The position numbers and the translations under genes were made by a program. Below, in pieces: positions 23,937 through 32,355 of a DNA stretch of 43,957 bases; within the stretch, counting starts at the first letter, position 1, and each line of letters opens with the position of its first letter. The stretch is taken from assembly GCA_017504995.1 (NCBI GenBank), contig JAFVQC010000039.1:1-43957 (forward strand), written 5' to 3'. This DNA is from Clostridia bacterium. GTDB taxonomy: Bacteria; Bacillota; Clostridia; Oscillospirales; CAG-272. The notes under the pieces were generated by a model. That model was not told where the DNA came from and searched no databases. It was given only the letters and a program-made list of their open reading frames with translations.

Positions 23937-24891
23937 GAAAGTGACGGTATGGCTGATCGTAGCGGCTTCCCTCGTGGTAGCGGGAGGAATGATTTTCGTG
24001 GGGGTGATGACGGTTTTGAATTGGGATTTCAGAAAGCTGACCACGGCTCGGTATGAAACCAACGATTACGTGATCGAAGAAGAATTCAAAGGCATTTCCA
24101 TCGTGACTGATACTGCCGATATCGATCTGATCGTTTCGGATTCCGAGACGAGCAAGGTCGTGTGCTACGAGCGAGAAAACGAGAAGCACGAGGTGTCGGT
24201 GAAGGACGGCACGCTGACGATTCACGTGGCAAACACGAAAAAATGGTACGAGCATATCGGCATCAATATGGGCGCGCCCAAAATAACGGTTTCGATCCCC
24301 GCGGGGGCATACGGCGCGCTTACGGTAAAAACCGACACGGGCGACCTGACCGTGCCCGAGCAATTCTCTTTTGAGCGTATGGACGTATCGGGCAGTACGG
24401 GAGACGTAAAGTGCTATGCGTCGGTTACGGGAGTGGCAAAGATCGGATTGAGCACGGGACACGTTACCGTGGAAAACGTCTCGGTAGGACGGCTTGACTG
24501 TTCGGTTTCCACGGGAGACGTTGCGCTCTCGTCGGTGAATTGCGCGGGTGACGTGACGGTAAGGGTTTCCACGGGAAAGGCAAGGCTTGCCGACGTGAGC
24601 TGTGAAAATCTGATCTCAAGCGGTGACACGGGAGATCTTTCCCTTGTCCGCGTGATGGCGTCGGGTCGGTTTGAGATCGAAAGAAGCACGGGTGACGTGA
24701 GCTTAGAGCGCTGTGACGCGGCGGAGCTTTCCATCGTAACCGACACGGGAGACGTAACGGGCACGCTTTGCTCGGAAAAGATCTTTTTTGCCGAAAGTGA
24801 CACGGGGCGCGTTGAAGTGCCCCAAACCATGAGTGGCGGCAGATGCGAGGTCAAGACCGACACGGGAAAGATCATTCTTTCCATCGGCTGA
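23929..24891 (+). CDS. DUF4097-type beta-helix protein, membrane anchored
   Basis: 320 residues. One N-terminal TM (about 5-31) anchors an outside beta-helix. The hallmark is a repeated turn (D/S)TG(D/H/K/R)(V/L), for example DTGDLTV, STGDVKC, STGHVTV, STGDVAL, STGKARL, DTGDLSL, STGDVSL, DTGDVTG, DTGRVEV and DTGKIIL, at steps of about 19-23 residues. Members are regarded as adhesin-like or stress proteins encoded behind PadR and HAAS. The sequence keeps about ten turns, and the DNA shows matching near-repeats. The last gene of the operon; a terminator follows. Confidence 0.9.
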   Translation: MSKKVTVWLIVAASLVVAGGMIFVGVMTVLNWDFRKLTTARYETNDYVIEEEFKGISIVTDTADIDLIVSDSETSKVVCYERENEKHEVSVKDGTLTIHVANTKKWYEHIGINMGAPKITVSIPAGAYGALTVKTDTGDLTVPEQFSFERMDVSGSTGDVKCYASVTGVAKIGLSTGHVTVENVSVGRLDCSVSTGDVALSSVNCAGDVTVRVSTGKARLADVSCENLISSGDTGDLSLVRVMASGRFEIERSTGDVSLERCDAAELSIVTDTGDVTGTLCSEKIFFAESDTGRVEVPQTMSGGRCEVKTDTGKIILSIG

Positions 24892-24897
24892 ATTTCG

Positions 24898-24940
24898 AAG
24901 GATACCGTAAACGTTTTTGGCGTTTTACGGTGTCCTTTTT
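24898..24940 (+). terminator. Intrinsic terminator of the padR operon
   Basis: AAGGATACCGTAAACG pairs with CGTTTTACGGTGTCCTT (one bulge, one mismatch), then TTTTT. Confidence 0.85.
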
Positions 24941-24951
24941 CGCGTTTTCTA

Positions 24952-24980
24952 TTGAAAATATCGCGGTTTTATGGTATGAT
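24952..24980 (+). promoter_or_regulatory. Promoter of the radical SAM-pnuC operon
   Basis: TTGAAA (24952-24957), 17 bases, TATGAT (24975-24980). Confidence 0.8.
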
Positions 24981-25028
24981 AAATAGAATGAAATCAATGG
25001 GTCAAAAATCAACGAAGGGGGCGGAGAA

Positions 25029-25889
25029 ATGTACGCGAAGGCTTACGTGGAGATCACGAATATTTGTAATATGCGCTGTTCCTTTTGCCACGGACATCAC
25101 CGTGCCCCACGTCGCATGACCGAGGCGGAGTTTGCCCGTGTTTTGGAGCAGCTGAAGCCGCAAACGGGATATCTTTACTATCACCTGATGGGCGAGCCGT
25201 TGACTCATCCCCATCTGCCCTTGTTTTTGCGTATGGCGGAAGCGGCGGGCCTTCGATCGATCCTGACCACCAACGGCACGCTGTTGCGCGCAAGAGAATC
25301 CGAACTTCTTAACGCCCCCTTGCACAAGGTCAGCATTTCGGTACACAGCTTTGAGACGGGGAGTGACGAAGCGTTGCTTTCGTATCTTGGCGAGATCGTC
25401 GCCTTTGCCGAAAAAGCCTCTGCCAAGGGGACGATCGTAGTGCTTCGCCTTTGGAATCGGGGTTTCGACGAAGGCAAAAACGATCGGATTTTCCAATATC
25501 TGCGCTCTCACCTTGCGGGAGAGTGGGCAGAAAACACCAGAGGGATTCGCATTCACGATAAGCTTCATCTGGAATGGGGGGATCGGTTTGAATGGCCCGA
25601 TCTTACCGCGCCCATTGGGGACGGGAAGGTCACCTGTTACGGACTGATCGATCATTTCGGCGTTCTCGCGGACGGAACGGTCGTGCCTTGCTGTATGGAC
25701 AGCGAGGGCGTGATCTCCTTGGGGAATCTGTTCGAGACAGAGCTTGCCGAGATCCTTTCTTCCCCCCGTGCTCGGACCATCGCGGAGGGCTTCCGTTGCC
25801 ACCGCGCCGCAGAGGAGCTTTGCCGACGGTGCGGCTACGCGAAACGGTTTTTACGATACAATAACGAAAAAGAGGAAACGAATCCATGA
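25029..25889 (+). CDS. Radical SAM/SPASM-like protein
   Basis: 286 residues. The radical SAM cluster motif CNMRCSFC supplies C13, C17 and C20. Later parts include LMGEPLTHPHL and TTNGTLL, usual in the partial TIM barrel. A C-terminal cysteine group (VTCYG, VVPCCMDSEG, then CRRCGYAKRF) resembles a SPASM or twitch auxiliary cluster. SPASM proteins modify peptides or enzymes, but no small precursor peptide gene is visible next door. GGGGGCGGAG precedes the ATG. The stop overlaps the start of pnuC by 4 bases, so co-expression with an NMN transporter is expected. Substrate unknown. Confidence 0.85.
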   Translation: MYAKAYVEITNICNMRCSFCHGHHRAPRRMTEAEFARVLEQLKPQTGYLYYHLMGEPLTHPHLPLFLRMAEAAGLRSILTTNGTLLRARESELLNAPLHKVSISVHSFETGSDEALLSYLGEIVAFAEKASAKGTIVVLRLWNRGFDEGKNDRIFQYLRSHLAGEWAENTRGIRIHDKLHLEWGDRFEWPDLTAPIGDGKVTCYGLIDHFGVLADGTVVPCCMDSEGVISLGNLFETELAEILSSPRARTIAEGFRCHRAAEELCRRCGYAKRFLRYNNEKEETNP

Positions 25890-26587
25890 AACTGAAAAAT
25901 CCTTTTCGCGACCTGACAAAATTTGAGCTTGCGCTATGGCTTTGCTCTGTTGTTGTGGTGTTTTTATCCTTTTGTCTGTCCCCCGACGGAAGTGTGGTGA
26001 GCTTGCTTGCCTCGCTGGTGGGGGTGACGGCTTTGATCTTTGTGGCGAAGGGATACGTGTTCGGGCAGGTGCTTTGTATCTTTTTTGCCATTCTGTACGG
26101 CATCGTTTCCTTTTGGCAGCAGTATTACGGGGAAATGATCACCTATCTCGGTATGTCTGCCCCCGCCGCCCTTGCCGCGGTGATCGCGTGGATCCGCAAC
26201 CCTTCGGGAAACGGATCGACGGTCAAGGTGCGGAAAGCATTGGGTGCAAAGGAATGTCTGTTGACGTGTCTCGTAACCGCAGGCGTAACGGTTGGATTTT
26301 ATTTTTTGCTGAGGGCGTTGTATACCGCAAACCTCGGCTTTAGCACGCTGTCGGTGGCAACCAGCTTTCTTGCGTCGGCGCTGACCTTTTTGCGAAGCCC
26401 CTATTACGCCCTTGCTTATGCCGCAAACGATCTGGTGTTGATCGTGCTTTGGGTCTTGGCAACGATGAGGGATATTTCCTATCTTCCCATGATCTTCTGC
26501 TTCGTGATGTTTCTTGCCAACGATCTCTACGGCTTTTACAATTGGCAGAAAATGAAGCGCTTGCAGGAAAGTATGGCGCGTATGTAA
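25886..26587 (+). CDS. pnuC: PnuC-family nicotinamide riboside/mononucleotide transporter
   Basis: 233 residues, about seven TM helices. Family features are GVTALIFVAKGYVFGQVLC, FWQQYYGEMITYLGMS, RSPYYALAYAANDLVLIVLW, and the end FCFVMFLANDLYGFYNW. PnuC takes up nicotinamide riboside for NAD salvage by facilitated diffusion. It shares a 4-base ATGA overlap with the radical SAM gene. I see no NAD-linked riboswitch upstream. Confidence 0.9.
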   Translation: MKLKNPFRDLTKFELALWLCSVVVVFLSFCLSPDGSVVSLLASLVGVTALIFVAKGYVFGQVLCIFFAILYGIVSFWQQYYGEMITYLGMSAPAALAAVIAWIRNPSGNGSTVKVRKALGAKECLLTCLVTAGVTVGFYFLLRALYTANLGFSTLSVATSFLASALTFLRSPYYALAYAANDLVLIVLWVLATMRDISYLPMIFCFVMFLANDLYGFYNWQKMKRLQESMARM

Positions 26588-26633
26588 TACATAGAAACCG
26601 ATACTCAAAAAAGTCACAAAAACCGAAAAGCTG

Positions 26634-26662
26634 TTGAAATGTTTGATAAATTATGCTATAAT
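26634..26662 (+). promoter_or_regulatory. Promoter of the DUF1622 gene
   Basis: TTGAAA (26634-26639), 17 bases, TATAAT (26657-26662). Confidence 0.85.
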
Positions 26663-26707
26663 AGATTCGAGGACGATTGTCCTGAAAAAGGTCTTGTGGG
26701 AGGCATT

Positions 26708-27115
26708 ATGAATTTTGCGAATGTTTTTATGAAAAGCTATGGAAGTATTCTTCATTTCGTTGCCGAATTTACCGTATATACTCTTGAATTGGTAGGTATA
26801 TTGATCATCATTATCGGTTCACTCAGGGCGTTGATTCAACTTCTTTCCAATTTGAAGAATAAGCATAAAACCAATATCGTTATCAATCTTGGAAATACTC
26901 TCGCTCTCGCGCTTGAATTTAAAATGGGCGCGGAGATCGTAAATACCGTAATCGTAAGAGAGCTTGCAGAGCTTGGAACGCTTGCCATCGTCATTGTGCT
27001 TCGCGCAATTCTTTCTTTCATCATTCATTGGGAGATCAAAAACGAAAAGCGGCGCGGAATGGACGAGGCTCTTGAGGAAAAGAAACGGAACGGCGACGGC
27101 AAGGAAGAGTCGTAA
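26708..27115 (+). CDS. DUF1622 small membrane protein
   Basis: 135 residues from ATG at 26708, with GGGAGG 4 bases away; the frame is open upstream but crosses the promoter. Two or three TM helices. The pattern VAEFTVYTLELVGILIIIIG, then NLGNTLALALEFKMGAEIV, then TVIVRELAELGTLAIVIVLR matches the DUF1622 family. The function of the family is unknown. The C-terminus is charged and cytoplasmic. Stands alone with its own promoter and terminator. Confidence 0.9.
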   Translation: MNFANVFMKSYGSILHFVAEFTVYTLELVGILIIIIGSLRALIQLLSNLKNKHKTNIVINLGNTLALALEFKMGAEIVNTVIVRELAELGTLAIVIVLRAILSFIIHWEIKNEKRRGMDEALEEKKRNGDGKEES

Positions 27116-27132
27116 TTCTCTAACTGTAAAAA

Positions 27133-27176
27133 AACAATGCAGCAGGATCATTTTCTTACGGCTGCGTTGTTTTTTA
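27133..27176 (+). terminator. Intrinsic terminator after the DUF1622 gene
   Basis: AACAATGCAGC pairs with GCTGCGTTGTT (one wobble) over a 17-base loop, then TTTTTT. Confidence 0.85.
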
Positions 27177-27221
27177 TTTCGGCAAAAAGCGGTTAAATTT
27201 TTAATTTTTTATCGAAAAAGT

Positions 27222-27250
27222 GTGCAAGAAAAAGAAAAATGTGGTATAAT
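27222..27250 (+). promoter_or_regulatory. Promoter of the VTT-domain gene
   Basis: TATAAT at 27245-27250; the -35 (GTGCAA, 27222-27227) is weak at the right 17-base distance. Confidence 0.55.
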
Positions 27251-27283
27251 AACTGATATAGAACGGCAAAGGGGGGGGCGGAC

Positions 27284-28051
27284 GTGGGAAAACGCAGGGA
27301 ACGGGTCAAGCAGGCATTTGAGGACAAGACACTGCAGGATCGGGGGCATTATTCCAGAAAAGTCGCGGGGGCGATCCTTTCTTTGGTTTCGATTGCGGCG
27401 GTGATTTTGACTGTGATCGGCGTATGGTTTTTGAAGAAGGAATTCAGCGAAAGCAACACCGATCTGATTCGGGCGTGGGCGGACGAGCACCCCGTGATAG
27501 GAGCAATCGTTATGGTTGCCGTGTGCGCGGTGCAGGTCATCGTGGCGTTCGTTCCCGGAGAAATGGTGGAAATCGCCTGCGGATATATCTTCGGCGCGGT
27601 ATTCGGTACGCTTGTCTGTCTTGTGGGAATCCTTCTTGGAAGCGTTTGCTCTATTTTTCTTGCCAGACGGTTCGGACGAAAGCTGGTGGAATCCTTCTAT
27701 CCCAGAGAAAAGCTGGAATCTCTGCCCATTCTGAACGATCCCTCCAAGCGAAATTTGGCTACGGCGATCCTCTTTTTGATCCCAGGTACGCCGAAGGATC
27801 TGATGACCTATATCATCGGCTTGACCGATATGAGTATCCCCATGTATCTGCTTCTGACGGGGCTTTGCCGTCTGCCGTCGGTGCTGATCTCTACCGTGGG
27901 GGGAGACGCCCTTGGACAAAACCGCTGGGTGCAGACCATCGTATTCTTTGCCATCTCCGCCGTCGTCAGTCTCGTCGGATATTTCATCTACCAGATCGTT
28001 CAAAAACGAATGGCGTCTGCAAAAAAGAAGGAGACAGATGAGAACTCTTGA
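27284..28051 (+). CDS. TVP38/TMEM64 (VTT/DedA-like) membrane protein
   Basis: 255 residues from GTG at 27284 behind a long G-rich ribosome site. The VTT domain (about 85-200) shows FVPGEMVEIACGYIFGAVFGT, then SVCSIFLARRFGRKLV and the re-entrant motif FLIPGTPKDLMTYIIGLT. Members of this superfamily are membrane scramblase- or transporter-like proteins, and some DedA relatives move undecaprenyl phosphate. The exact role is not known here. Single gene. Confidence 0.9.
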   Translation: MGKRRERVKQAFEDKTLQDRGHYSRKVAGAILSLVSIAAVILTVIGVWFLKKEFSESNTDLIRAWADEHPVIGAIVMVAVCAVQVIVAFVPGEMVEIACGYIFGAVFGTLVCLVGILLGSVCSIFLARRFGRKLVESFYPREKLESLPILNDPSKRNLATAILFLIPGTPKDLMTYIIGLTDMSIPMYLLLTGLCRLPSVLISTVGGDALGQNRWVQTIVFFAISAVVSLVGYFIYQIVQKRMASAKKKETDENS

Positions 28052-28080
28052 GTAGACGGCTACAATGCGCTTGTCTGTTT

Positions 28081-28110
28081 TGCACAAAAAATAAAAATAT
28101 TTTTTGTGCA
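28081..28110. terminator. 12-bp perfect AT-rich palindrome between the VTT and HPr genes
   Basis: TGCACAAAAAAT pairs with ATTTTTTGTGCA over AAAAAT, then GTTTTAC. It is probably the terminator of the VTT gene, although the stem is AT-rich. Confidence 0.55.
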
Positions 28111-28220
28111 GTTTTACAAACTGTCAATGATTTCGTCATATGTTGTTCAAAAATAAATTGTAAAATAATACAAACGAAGAAAATTCGTGCAATGTTTTTG
28201 AAAGGAATGGTAATTCAACA

Positions 28221-28475
28221 ATGAGCGAGAAGAATGAAAGCGTAAGAAAATATGTATATCGTGTGGAAATTGATACGATGGCAGACGCCAAGGAGCTGGT
28301 TGCCATTTCCACCAAGCTGAAGGGACAGATCACGTTGCAGAGTGGCAATAAATTTGCGGTGAACGCAAAGAGCCTGCTGGGTGTGGTTCTGGCGAAGAAG
28401 CTGAACTGGGACGATTTGAGAATCGTTATGGATAACGACTACTATCACGAGTACGATAAATTCATCAAGAGCTGA
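28221..28475 (+). CDS. HPr-fold protein lacking the phosphorylatable histidine
   Basis: 84 residues. The second half (SGNKFAVNAKSLLGVVLAKKLNWDDLRIVM) matches HPr, including the region of regulatory Ser46 (NAKSLLG). Where HPr has TGLHARPAA this protein has TMADAKELV, so His15 is replaced by Asp and the following Arg-Pro is lost. It cannot carry PEP-derived phosphate as HPr does. A Crh-like regulatory role through the serine is possible; inference. The ribosome site (AAAGGAATGG) lies about 12 bases from the ATG, longer than usual. Single gene, convergent with the glycosyltransferase. Confidence 0.85.
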   Translation: MSEKNESVRKYVYRVEIDTMADAKELVAISTKLKGQITLQSGNKFAVNAKSLLGVVLAKKLNWDDLRIVMDNDYYHEYDKFIKS

Positions 28476-28506
28476 TCCGATTTGGGTGAAGCGTCTTACA
28501 AAACAA

Positions 28507-28545
28507 GGAGAACCGACATCCTCAGGGGTGTCGGTTCTCCGTTTT
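28507..28545. terminator. Bidirectional terminator between the HPr-like and WecG-like genes
   Basis: A perfect 12-bp stem (GGAGAACCGACA with TGTCGGTTCTCC), a 10-base loop, and GTTTTG on the right with AAAACAA on the left. The stop codon of the minus-strand gene is in the loop. Confidence 0.9.
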
Positions 28546-29304
28546 GTGAAGGATTTGATTTTGACGGACGATGATGCGGCAGAGGGCGGCGGTGCTGCCA
28601 AGGAGCGCGGGAAAACGGCGCGGCTCGCGCAGTGCGCGCCAGAGCCATTCCAAGCCGTAGCGTTGAAGAATTCGGGGGGCGCGGCGGCGCTTCCCCGACC
28701 ACACGTCGAACGCGCCCCCAAGCCCCATGCAAAGGCGCAGAGAGGGGATCCCATGCGCGTTTTCGGCGATCCATCTTTCCTGTGCGGGGAAGCCGAAGCA
28801 GACGAAAAGGAGATCGGGGGCGGCTTGACGGAGCTTGGTAAGCAGGCGTTTGTTTTCCTCGCTATCCTTCGTTTTGTCGAAATAGCCGTGGTGCGTACCG
28901 CAGATCCGCAGAGAAGGAAAGCGCGCCTGAAGCTGCTCTGCCGTCCGTTCTGCCACGGTGGGGGCGGCGCCCAGAAGAAAGAGGGAAAGTCCGTGGGCGG
29001 CGGCGTAGGAAAGCAGCCATTCTGCCGTGTCGATGCCCGTCAGCCGCGCCTTGAGGGGCGTTCCGCAAAGCCGCGCCGCCAGCGTGAGCCCCACTCCGTC
29101 GGGGAGCAGGAGATCGGCAGTACGGAGCAGGGCGGCAAGAGAAGGGTCTTTTTGCGCCTTTGCCAGAAACTGAGGATTGGGGGTAAAGACCGTTGCGGAA
29201 TGGCGGTGAAGCAAAAGGGAAGCGATCCGTTCTCTTGCCTCGGCTTGGGATAGATTTTCAAAGGGGATTCCACAGAGGGTAACGGTTTTTGCGGGTGCTT
29301 GCAT
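28522..29304 (-). CDS. WecG/TagA/CpsF-family glycosyltransferase
   Basis: 260 residues. Family blocks in order: TPNPQFLAKAQKDP, ADLLLPDGVGL, LTGIDTAEWLL, LFLLGAAPTVAERTAEQL, GYFD, DLLFVCFGFPAQERW and GLGGAFDVWSGKRRRAP. The family (GT26) transfers N-acetylmannosamine or ManNAcA-type sugars onto a lipid-linked acceptor, as TagA does for teichoic acid linkage units, at the inner face of the membrane. The C-terminal WLWRALREPRR helix fits membrane association. GGAGG precedes the ATG. The DNA is notably GC-rich, more so than its neighbours. The terminator hairpin encodes the last residues. Confidence 0.9.
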   Translation of the reverse strand: MQAPAKTVTLCGIPFENLSQAEARERIASLLLHRHSATVFTPNPQFLAKAQKDPSLAALLRTADLLLPDGVGLTLAARLCGTPLKARLTGIDTAEWLLSYAAAHGLSLFLLGAAPTVAERTAEQLQARFPSLRICGTHHGYFDKTKDSEENKRLLTKLRQAAPDLLFVCFGFPAQERWIAENAHGIPSLRLCMGLGGAFDVWSGKRRRAPRILQRYGLEWLWRALREPRRFPALLGSTAALCRIIVRQNQILHKTENRHP

Positions 29305-29395
29305 ACGCGCCTCCTATCGTTTGCGTAATACGGATAGTTTGCCCGTTTTTTTGCAAAAATATGGTGCTTTTGAGGAAATTATCGCGCTTGCCGTC

Positions 29396-29424
29396 TTGAC
29401 AATTGCGAAAAAATGTTTTATAAT
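29396..29424 (+). promoter_or_regulatory. Promoter of proS
   Basis: TTGACA (29396-29401), 17 bases, TATAAT (29419-29424). A leader of under 50 bases leaves no room for a T-box. Confidence 0.9.
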
Positions 29425-29469
29425 TATATATTATAATGGAGAACTATGAAAACCCGAAAGGACTGAATT

Positions 29470-30909
29470 ATGGCAAACGATAAGAAAATGGTTGAGCAGA
29501 TCACCTCGATGGATACGGATTTTGCTCAGTGGTATACCGACGTAGTAAAGAAAGCGGAGCTGGTGGATTATTCCGGTGTGAAGGGCTGTATGATCATTCG
29601 CCCTTACGGCTACGCGATCTGGGAGAATATCCAGCACGATCTGGACGCTCGCTTTAAGAGACTGGGACACGAGAACGTGTACATGCCCATGTTCATTCCC
29701 GAAAGTCTGTTGCAGAAGGAGAAGGATCACGTGGCGGGCTTTGCGCCCGAATGCGCCATCGTGACCATCGGCGGACAGAACAGGCTCTCCGAGCGTCTCA
29801 TCGTCCGTCCTACCTCCGAGACACTGTTCTGTGATCACTATAAGAATATTATTCACTCCTACCGCGATCTGCCAAAGCTGTATAATCAGTGGTGCAACGT
29901 GGTCAGATGGGAAAAGACCACCCGTCCTTTCCTTCGCACCTCGGAATTCTTGTGGCAGGAAGGTCACACCATGCACGAAAACGAGGAGCAGGCAAGGGAA
30001 GAGACCTTGCAGATGCTGAAGTGCTACGAGGACTTCTACCGTGAGACCTTGGCGATCCCCGCCGTGACGGGACGAAAGACCGAGAAGGAAAAGTTCGCGG
30101 GCGCGATGGAGACCTATACCATCGAGCCGATGATGCACAACGGCGTGGCGTTGCAGGGCGGTACGTCCCACTATTTCGGCGACGGCTTTGCCAGAGCCTT
30201 TGACATTACCTATACCGACCGTGAAAACAAGGTGTGCTATCCTCACCAGACCTCTTGGGGCGTGTCCACCCGTATGATCGGTGCGATCATCATGACTCAC
30301 GGCGACGATAACGGCTTGATTTTGCCTCCCAAGGTAGCGCCCATTCAGGTGGCGATCATTCCCGTAGCGCAGCACAAGGAAGGCGTGCTGGAGAAGGCAA
30401 ACGAGCTGAAGGCGCGTCTTGGCGAGCAGTTCCGCGTGAAGCTGGACGACAGCGACAACTCCACGGGCTGGAAGTACAGCCAGTACGAGATGAAGGGTGT
30501 TCCGCTTCGTTTGGAGCTTGGTCCCCGTGACATTGAGAACAATTCCTGCGTGCTGGTCAGCCGCGTGAGCCGTCAGAAGACCTTTGTTTCCTTGGACAAC
30601 ATTGAGGAAGAGGTGGCAAAGGCGTTGCAGGCGGTGCATGACGAGCTGTACGCGAGAGCCTTGAAGAATCTTGAGGAAAAGATGAGCGAGGCGCGTACTC
30701 ACGAGGAGTTTTTGGATATTGCCGAGAACCATCCGGGCTTTATCAAGGCGATGTGGTGCGGCGACAGCGCTTGTGAGGATCAGCTGAAGGAAGAAACGGG
30801 CGGCGTGAAGTCCCGTTGCATTCCCTTCGTCGAGGAGCATTTGTCCGACGTATGCGTTTGCTGTGGCAAGCCCGCAAAGCATATGGTCGTGTTCGGCAGA
30901 CAGTATTGA
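29470..30909 (+). CDS. proS: Prolyl-tRNA synthetase, short archaeal/eukaryote-type
   Basis: 479 residues, the short form without the bacterial INS editing domain. Class II features: [12 protein letters not shown], motif-2 region [21 protein letters not shown] followed by [22 protein letters not shown], and motif 3 ([13 protein letters not shown]). The C-terminal zinc-containing extension of this type is present: CGDSACEDQ, then SRCIPF and [19 protein letters not shown]. Attaches proline to tRNA-Pro. AAAGGA stands before the ATG. Confidence 0.95.
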   Translation: MANDKKMVEQITSMDTDFAQWYTDVVKKAELVDYSGVKGCMIIRPYGYAIWENIQHDLDARFKRLGHENVYMPMFIPESLLQKEKDHVAGFAPECAIVTIGGQNRLSERLIVRPTSETLFCDHYKNIIHSYRDLPKLYNQWCNVVRWEKTTRPFLRTSEFLWQEGHTMHENEEQAREETLQMLKCYEDFYRETLAIPAVTGRKTEKEKFAGAMETYTIEPMMHNGVALQGGTSHYFGDGFARAFDITYTDRENKVCYPHQTSWGVSTRMIGAIIMTHGDDNGLILPPKVAPIQVAIIPVAQHKEGVLEKANELKARLGEQFRVKLDDSDNSTGWKYSQYEMKGVPLRLELGPRDIENNSCVLVSRVSRQKTFVSLDNIEEEVAKALQAVHDELYARALKNLEEKMSEARTHEEFLDIAENHPGFIKAMWCGDSACEDQLKEETGGVKSRCIPFVEEHLSDVCVCCGKPAKHMVVFGRQY

Positions 30910-30949
30910 TCGTTTTTTCGGTGTGCTTTCGTGCGGAAAGTTTTCGCTC

Positions 30950-31104
30950 AAGCCTTTTTCAAAAGGCTTGTCGGAGCCGCCGCGATCGGCGGTCGTCGCC
31001 CGCAGGCGACGAAATTCCCAATCGTCAATAAGCGCCCGAAGGGTGAATTTTTCGCCGTTTAGACGGCGAAAAAGAGGGGAACCACAAGTGGGGTTCCCCT
31101 TTTA
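30950..31104 (+). repeat. Second palindrome field, ending in the proS terminator
   Basis: Five hairpins stand nearly end to end: AAGCCTTTT/AAAAGGCTT (30950-30969), CCGCCG/CGGCGG (30977-30992), TCGTCGCC/GGCGACGA (30993-31012), TTTTTCGCCGT/ACGGCGAAAAA (31048-31073) and AGGGGAACC/GGTTCCCCT (31075-31100) followed by TTTTA. The last acts as an intrinsic terminator. The first resembles a dispersed intergenic repeat of Clostridia. Confidence 0.8.
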
Positions 31105-31134
31105 TTCCATGGAAGATAGGGAAGGGGGGAATTT

Positions 31135-32277
31135 ATGCGAATCTTCGGTGTGTCCTTGAAGGACAGAATCAAGCGGATCGACCCGATCTTGTTCGGGGCG
31201 GCTACCTTTTTGTCCTTCGTGAGTATTCTGACCATCTTCGGCGCGGTGGATAATTTCGGGCAGAGCAAGCTGAAAATGCAGATCGCTATGACCGTTTTGG
31301 GTATAGCGGTATCGTTTGTGCTGGCAAATCTGGACTACCGCTTTTTCGTGGATCGGTTCTCCGTGGTTTTTCTGATTGGTTCGGCGCTTCTCCTTGCTAT
31401 CACGCTTCTGTTCGGAAGCAACGGTGAGAATATTGAGACTGCCAACAAAAGCTGGCTGCATCTTCCCGTGGTGGGCATTGCCATTCAGCCCTCGGAATTT
31501 GTGAAATTCACCTTTCTTTGTACCTTCTCAAGACATATTGACCTTGTAAAGGACAAGATCAACCGTCCCTTGACGGTTCTCGGCTTGGCGGTACACGCGG
31601 GCTTGATCGTGGGACTCATCCTCGCCTCGGGCGACCTTGGCGTTGCTTTGGTTTATTTTGGGATCATCGCCATCATGCTGTTTTGCGCGGGGCTTTCGGT
31701 GTGGTACTTCGTGGGGGCGTTGGTTCTTCTGGTGATCGCTTTTCCGCTTCTTTGGAATTTCCTTGCGCCGTATCAGCAAAATCGAATCCTGTTCGGATTC
31801 CAGCCCGAGCTTGATCCCAAGGACGTGGGCAGACAGCCCTTGATGAGCCGTGACGCCATTGCGGCAGGGGGACTGTTTGGCGTTGGATTGATGGAAGGCG
31901 GGATCTACGAGGATCTCGTGGCTTCCCATACCGACTTTATTTTTGCCACGGTTTGCGAGAAGTTCGGTTTTGTGGGGGGCTTTCTCGTGGTCGCGGCGTT
32001 GGTGGTGCTTTCCTGCCGTCTGCTTTGGATCGCGTACCGTTGCCGCGATACGGTGGGACGCCTCATTTGCAGTGGGATCGCCGCCGTTATCATTCTGCAA
32101 ACCTTGGAAAATCTCTGGATGTGTCTTGCCACCGTGCCCGTGGTGGGCATTACCTTGCCCTTTATGAGCTGCGGCGGCTCGTCGGTTTTGGCGCTGTATA
32201 TGCTGATCGGCTTGGCGTACAGCGTGTCTGCCCGTGAAAAACGCTTTTATTTTCGCTCACAGAGCATGCCATATTGA
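31135..32277 (+). CDS. SEDS-family peptidoglycan polymerase (RodA/FtsW/SpoVE type)
   Basis: 380 residues with ten or so TM helices. SEDS markers: ANKSWLHLPVVGIAIQPSEFVKF, LASGDLGVALV, NRILFGFQPELDP, RQPLMSRDAIAAGGLFGVGL, SHTDFIFATVCEKFGFVGG and ITLPFMSCGGSSVLALY. Polymerises lipid II with a class B PBP partner, which is not encoded here. Which of the elongation, division or sporulation branches it belongs to cannot be settled from sequence alone; the absence of other rod or div genes suggests an accessory copy. GGAAGGGGGG precedes the ATG. Confidence 0.9.
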   Translation: MRIFGVSLKDRIKRIDPILFGAATFLSFVSILTIFGAVDNFGQSKLKMQIAMTVLGIAVSFVLANLDYRFFVDRFSVVFLIGSALLLAITLLFGSNGENIETANKSWLHLPVVGIAIQPSEFVKFTFLCTFSRHIDLVKDKINRPLTVLGLAVHAGLIVGLILASGDLGVALVYFGIIAIMLFCAGLSVWYFVGALVLLVIAFPLLWNFLAPYQQNRILFGFQPELDPKDVGRQPLMSRDAIAAGGLFGVGLMEGGIYEDLVASHTDFIFATVCEKFGFVGGFLVVAALVVLSCRLLWIAYRCRDTVGRLICSGIAAVIILQTLENLWMCLATVPVVGITLPFMSCGGSSVLALYMLIGLAYSVSAREKRFYFRSQSMPY

Positions 32278-32299
32278 TTTTTTTGAAAATAGCATATTG

Positions 32300-32350
32300 A
32301 TCCTCCCGTCCTAATATAATGCAGTAGAAACTATTACGGATCGGGAGGAT
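32300..32350 (+). promoter_or_regulatory. Inverted repeat that would hide the DUF4830 ribosome site
   Basis: ATCCTCCCG (32300-32308) is exactly complementary to CGGGAGGAT (32342-32350), which contains the Shine-Dalgarno of the next gene. A TATAAT (32315-32320) lies between the arms, so a transcript from it would lack the blocking arm while read-through from the SEDS gene would carry it. The -35 is poor (GCATAT). Confidence 0.5.
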
Positions 32351-32355
32351 TCTTT

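Noticed and set aside
24300-24870. Regularly spaced DNA repeats that might be a CRISPR array
   Set aside because: The repeats are in frame and encode the DTGD/STGD turns of a DUF4097 beta-helix; the intervals are coding and vary.
29425-29469. T-box leader before proS
   Set aside because: The leader is too short, and no T-box bulge or specifier stem is visible.
29431-30951. 506-residue open frame on the minus strand
   Set aside because: It is the antisense of proS, a by-product of the proS codon pattern.
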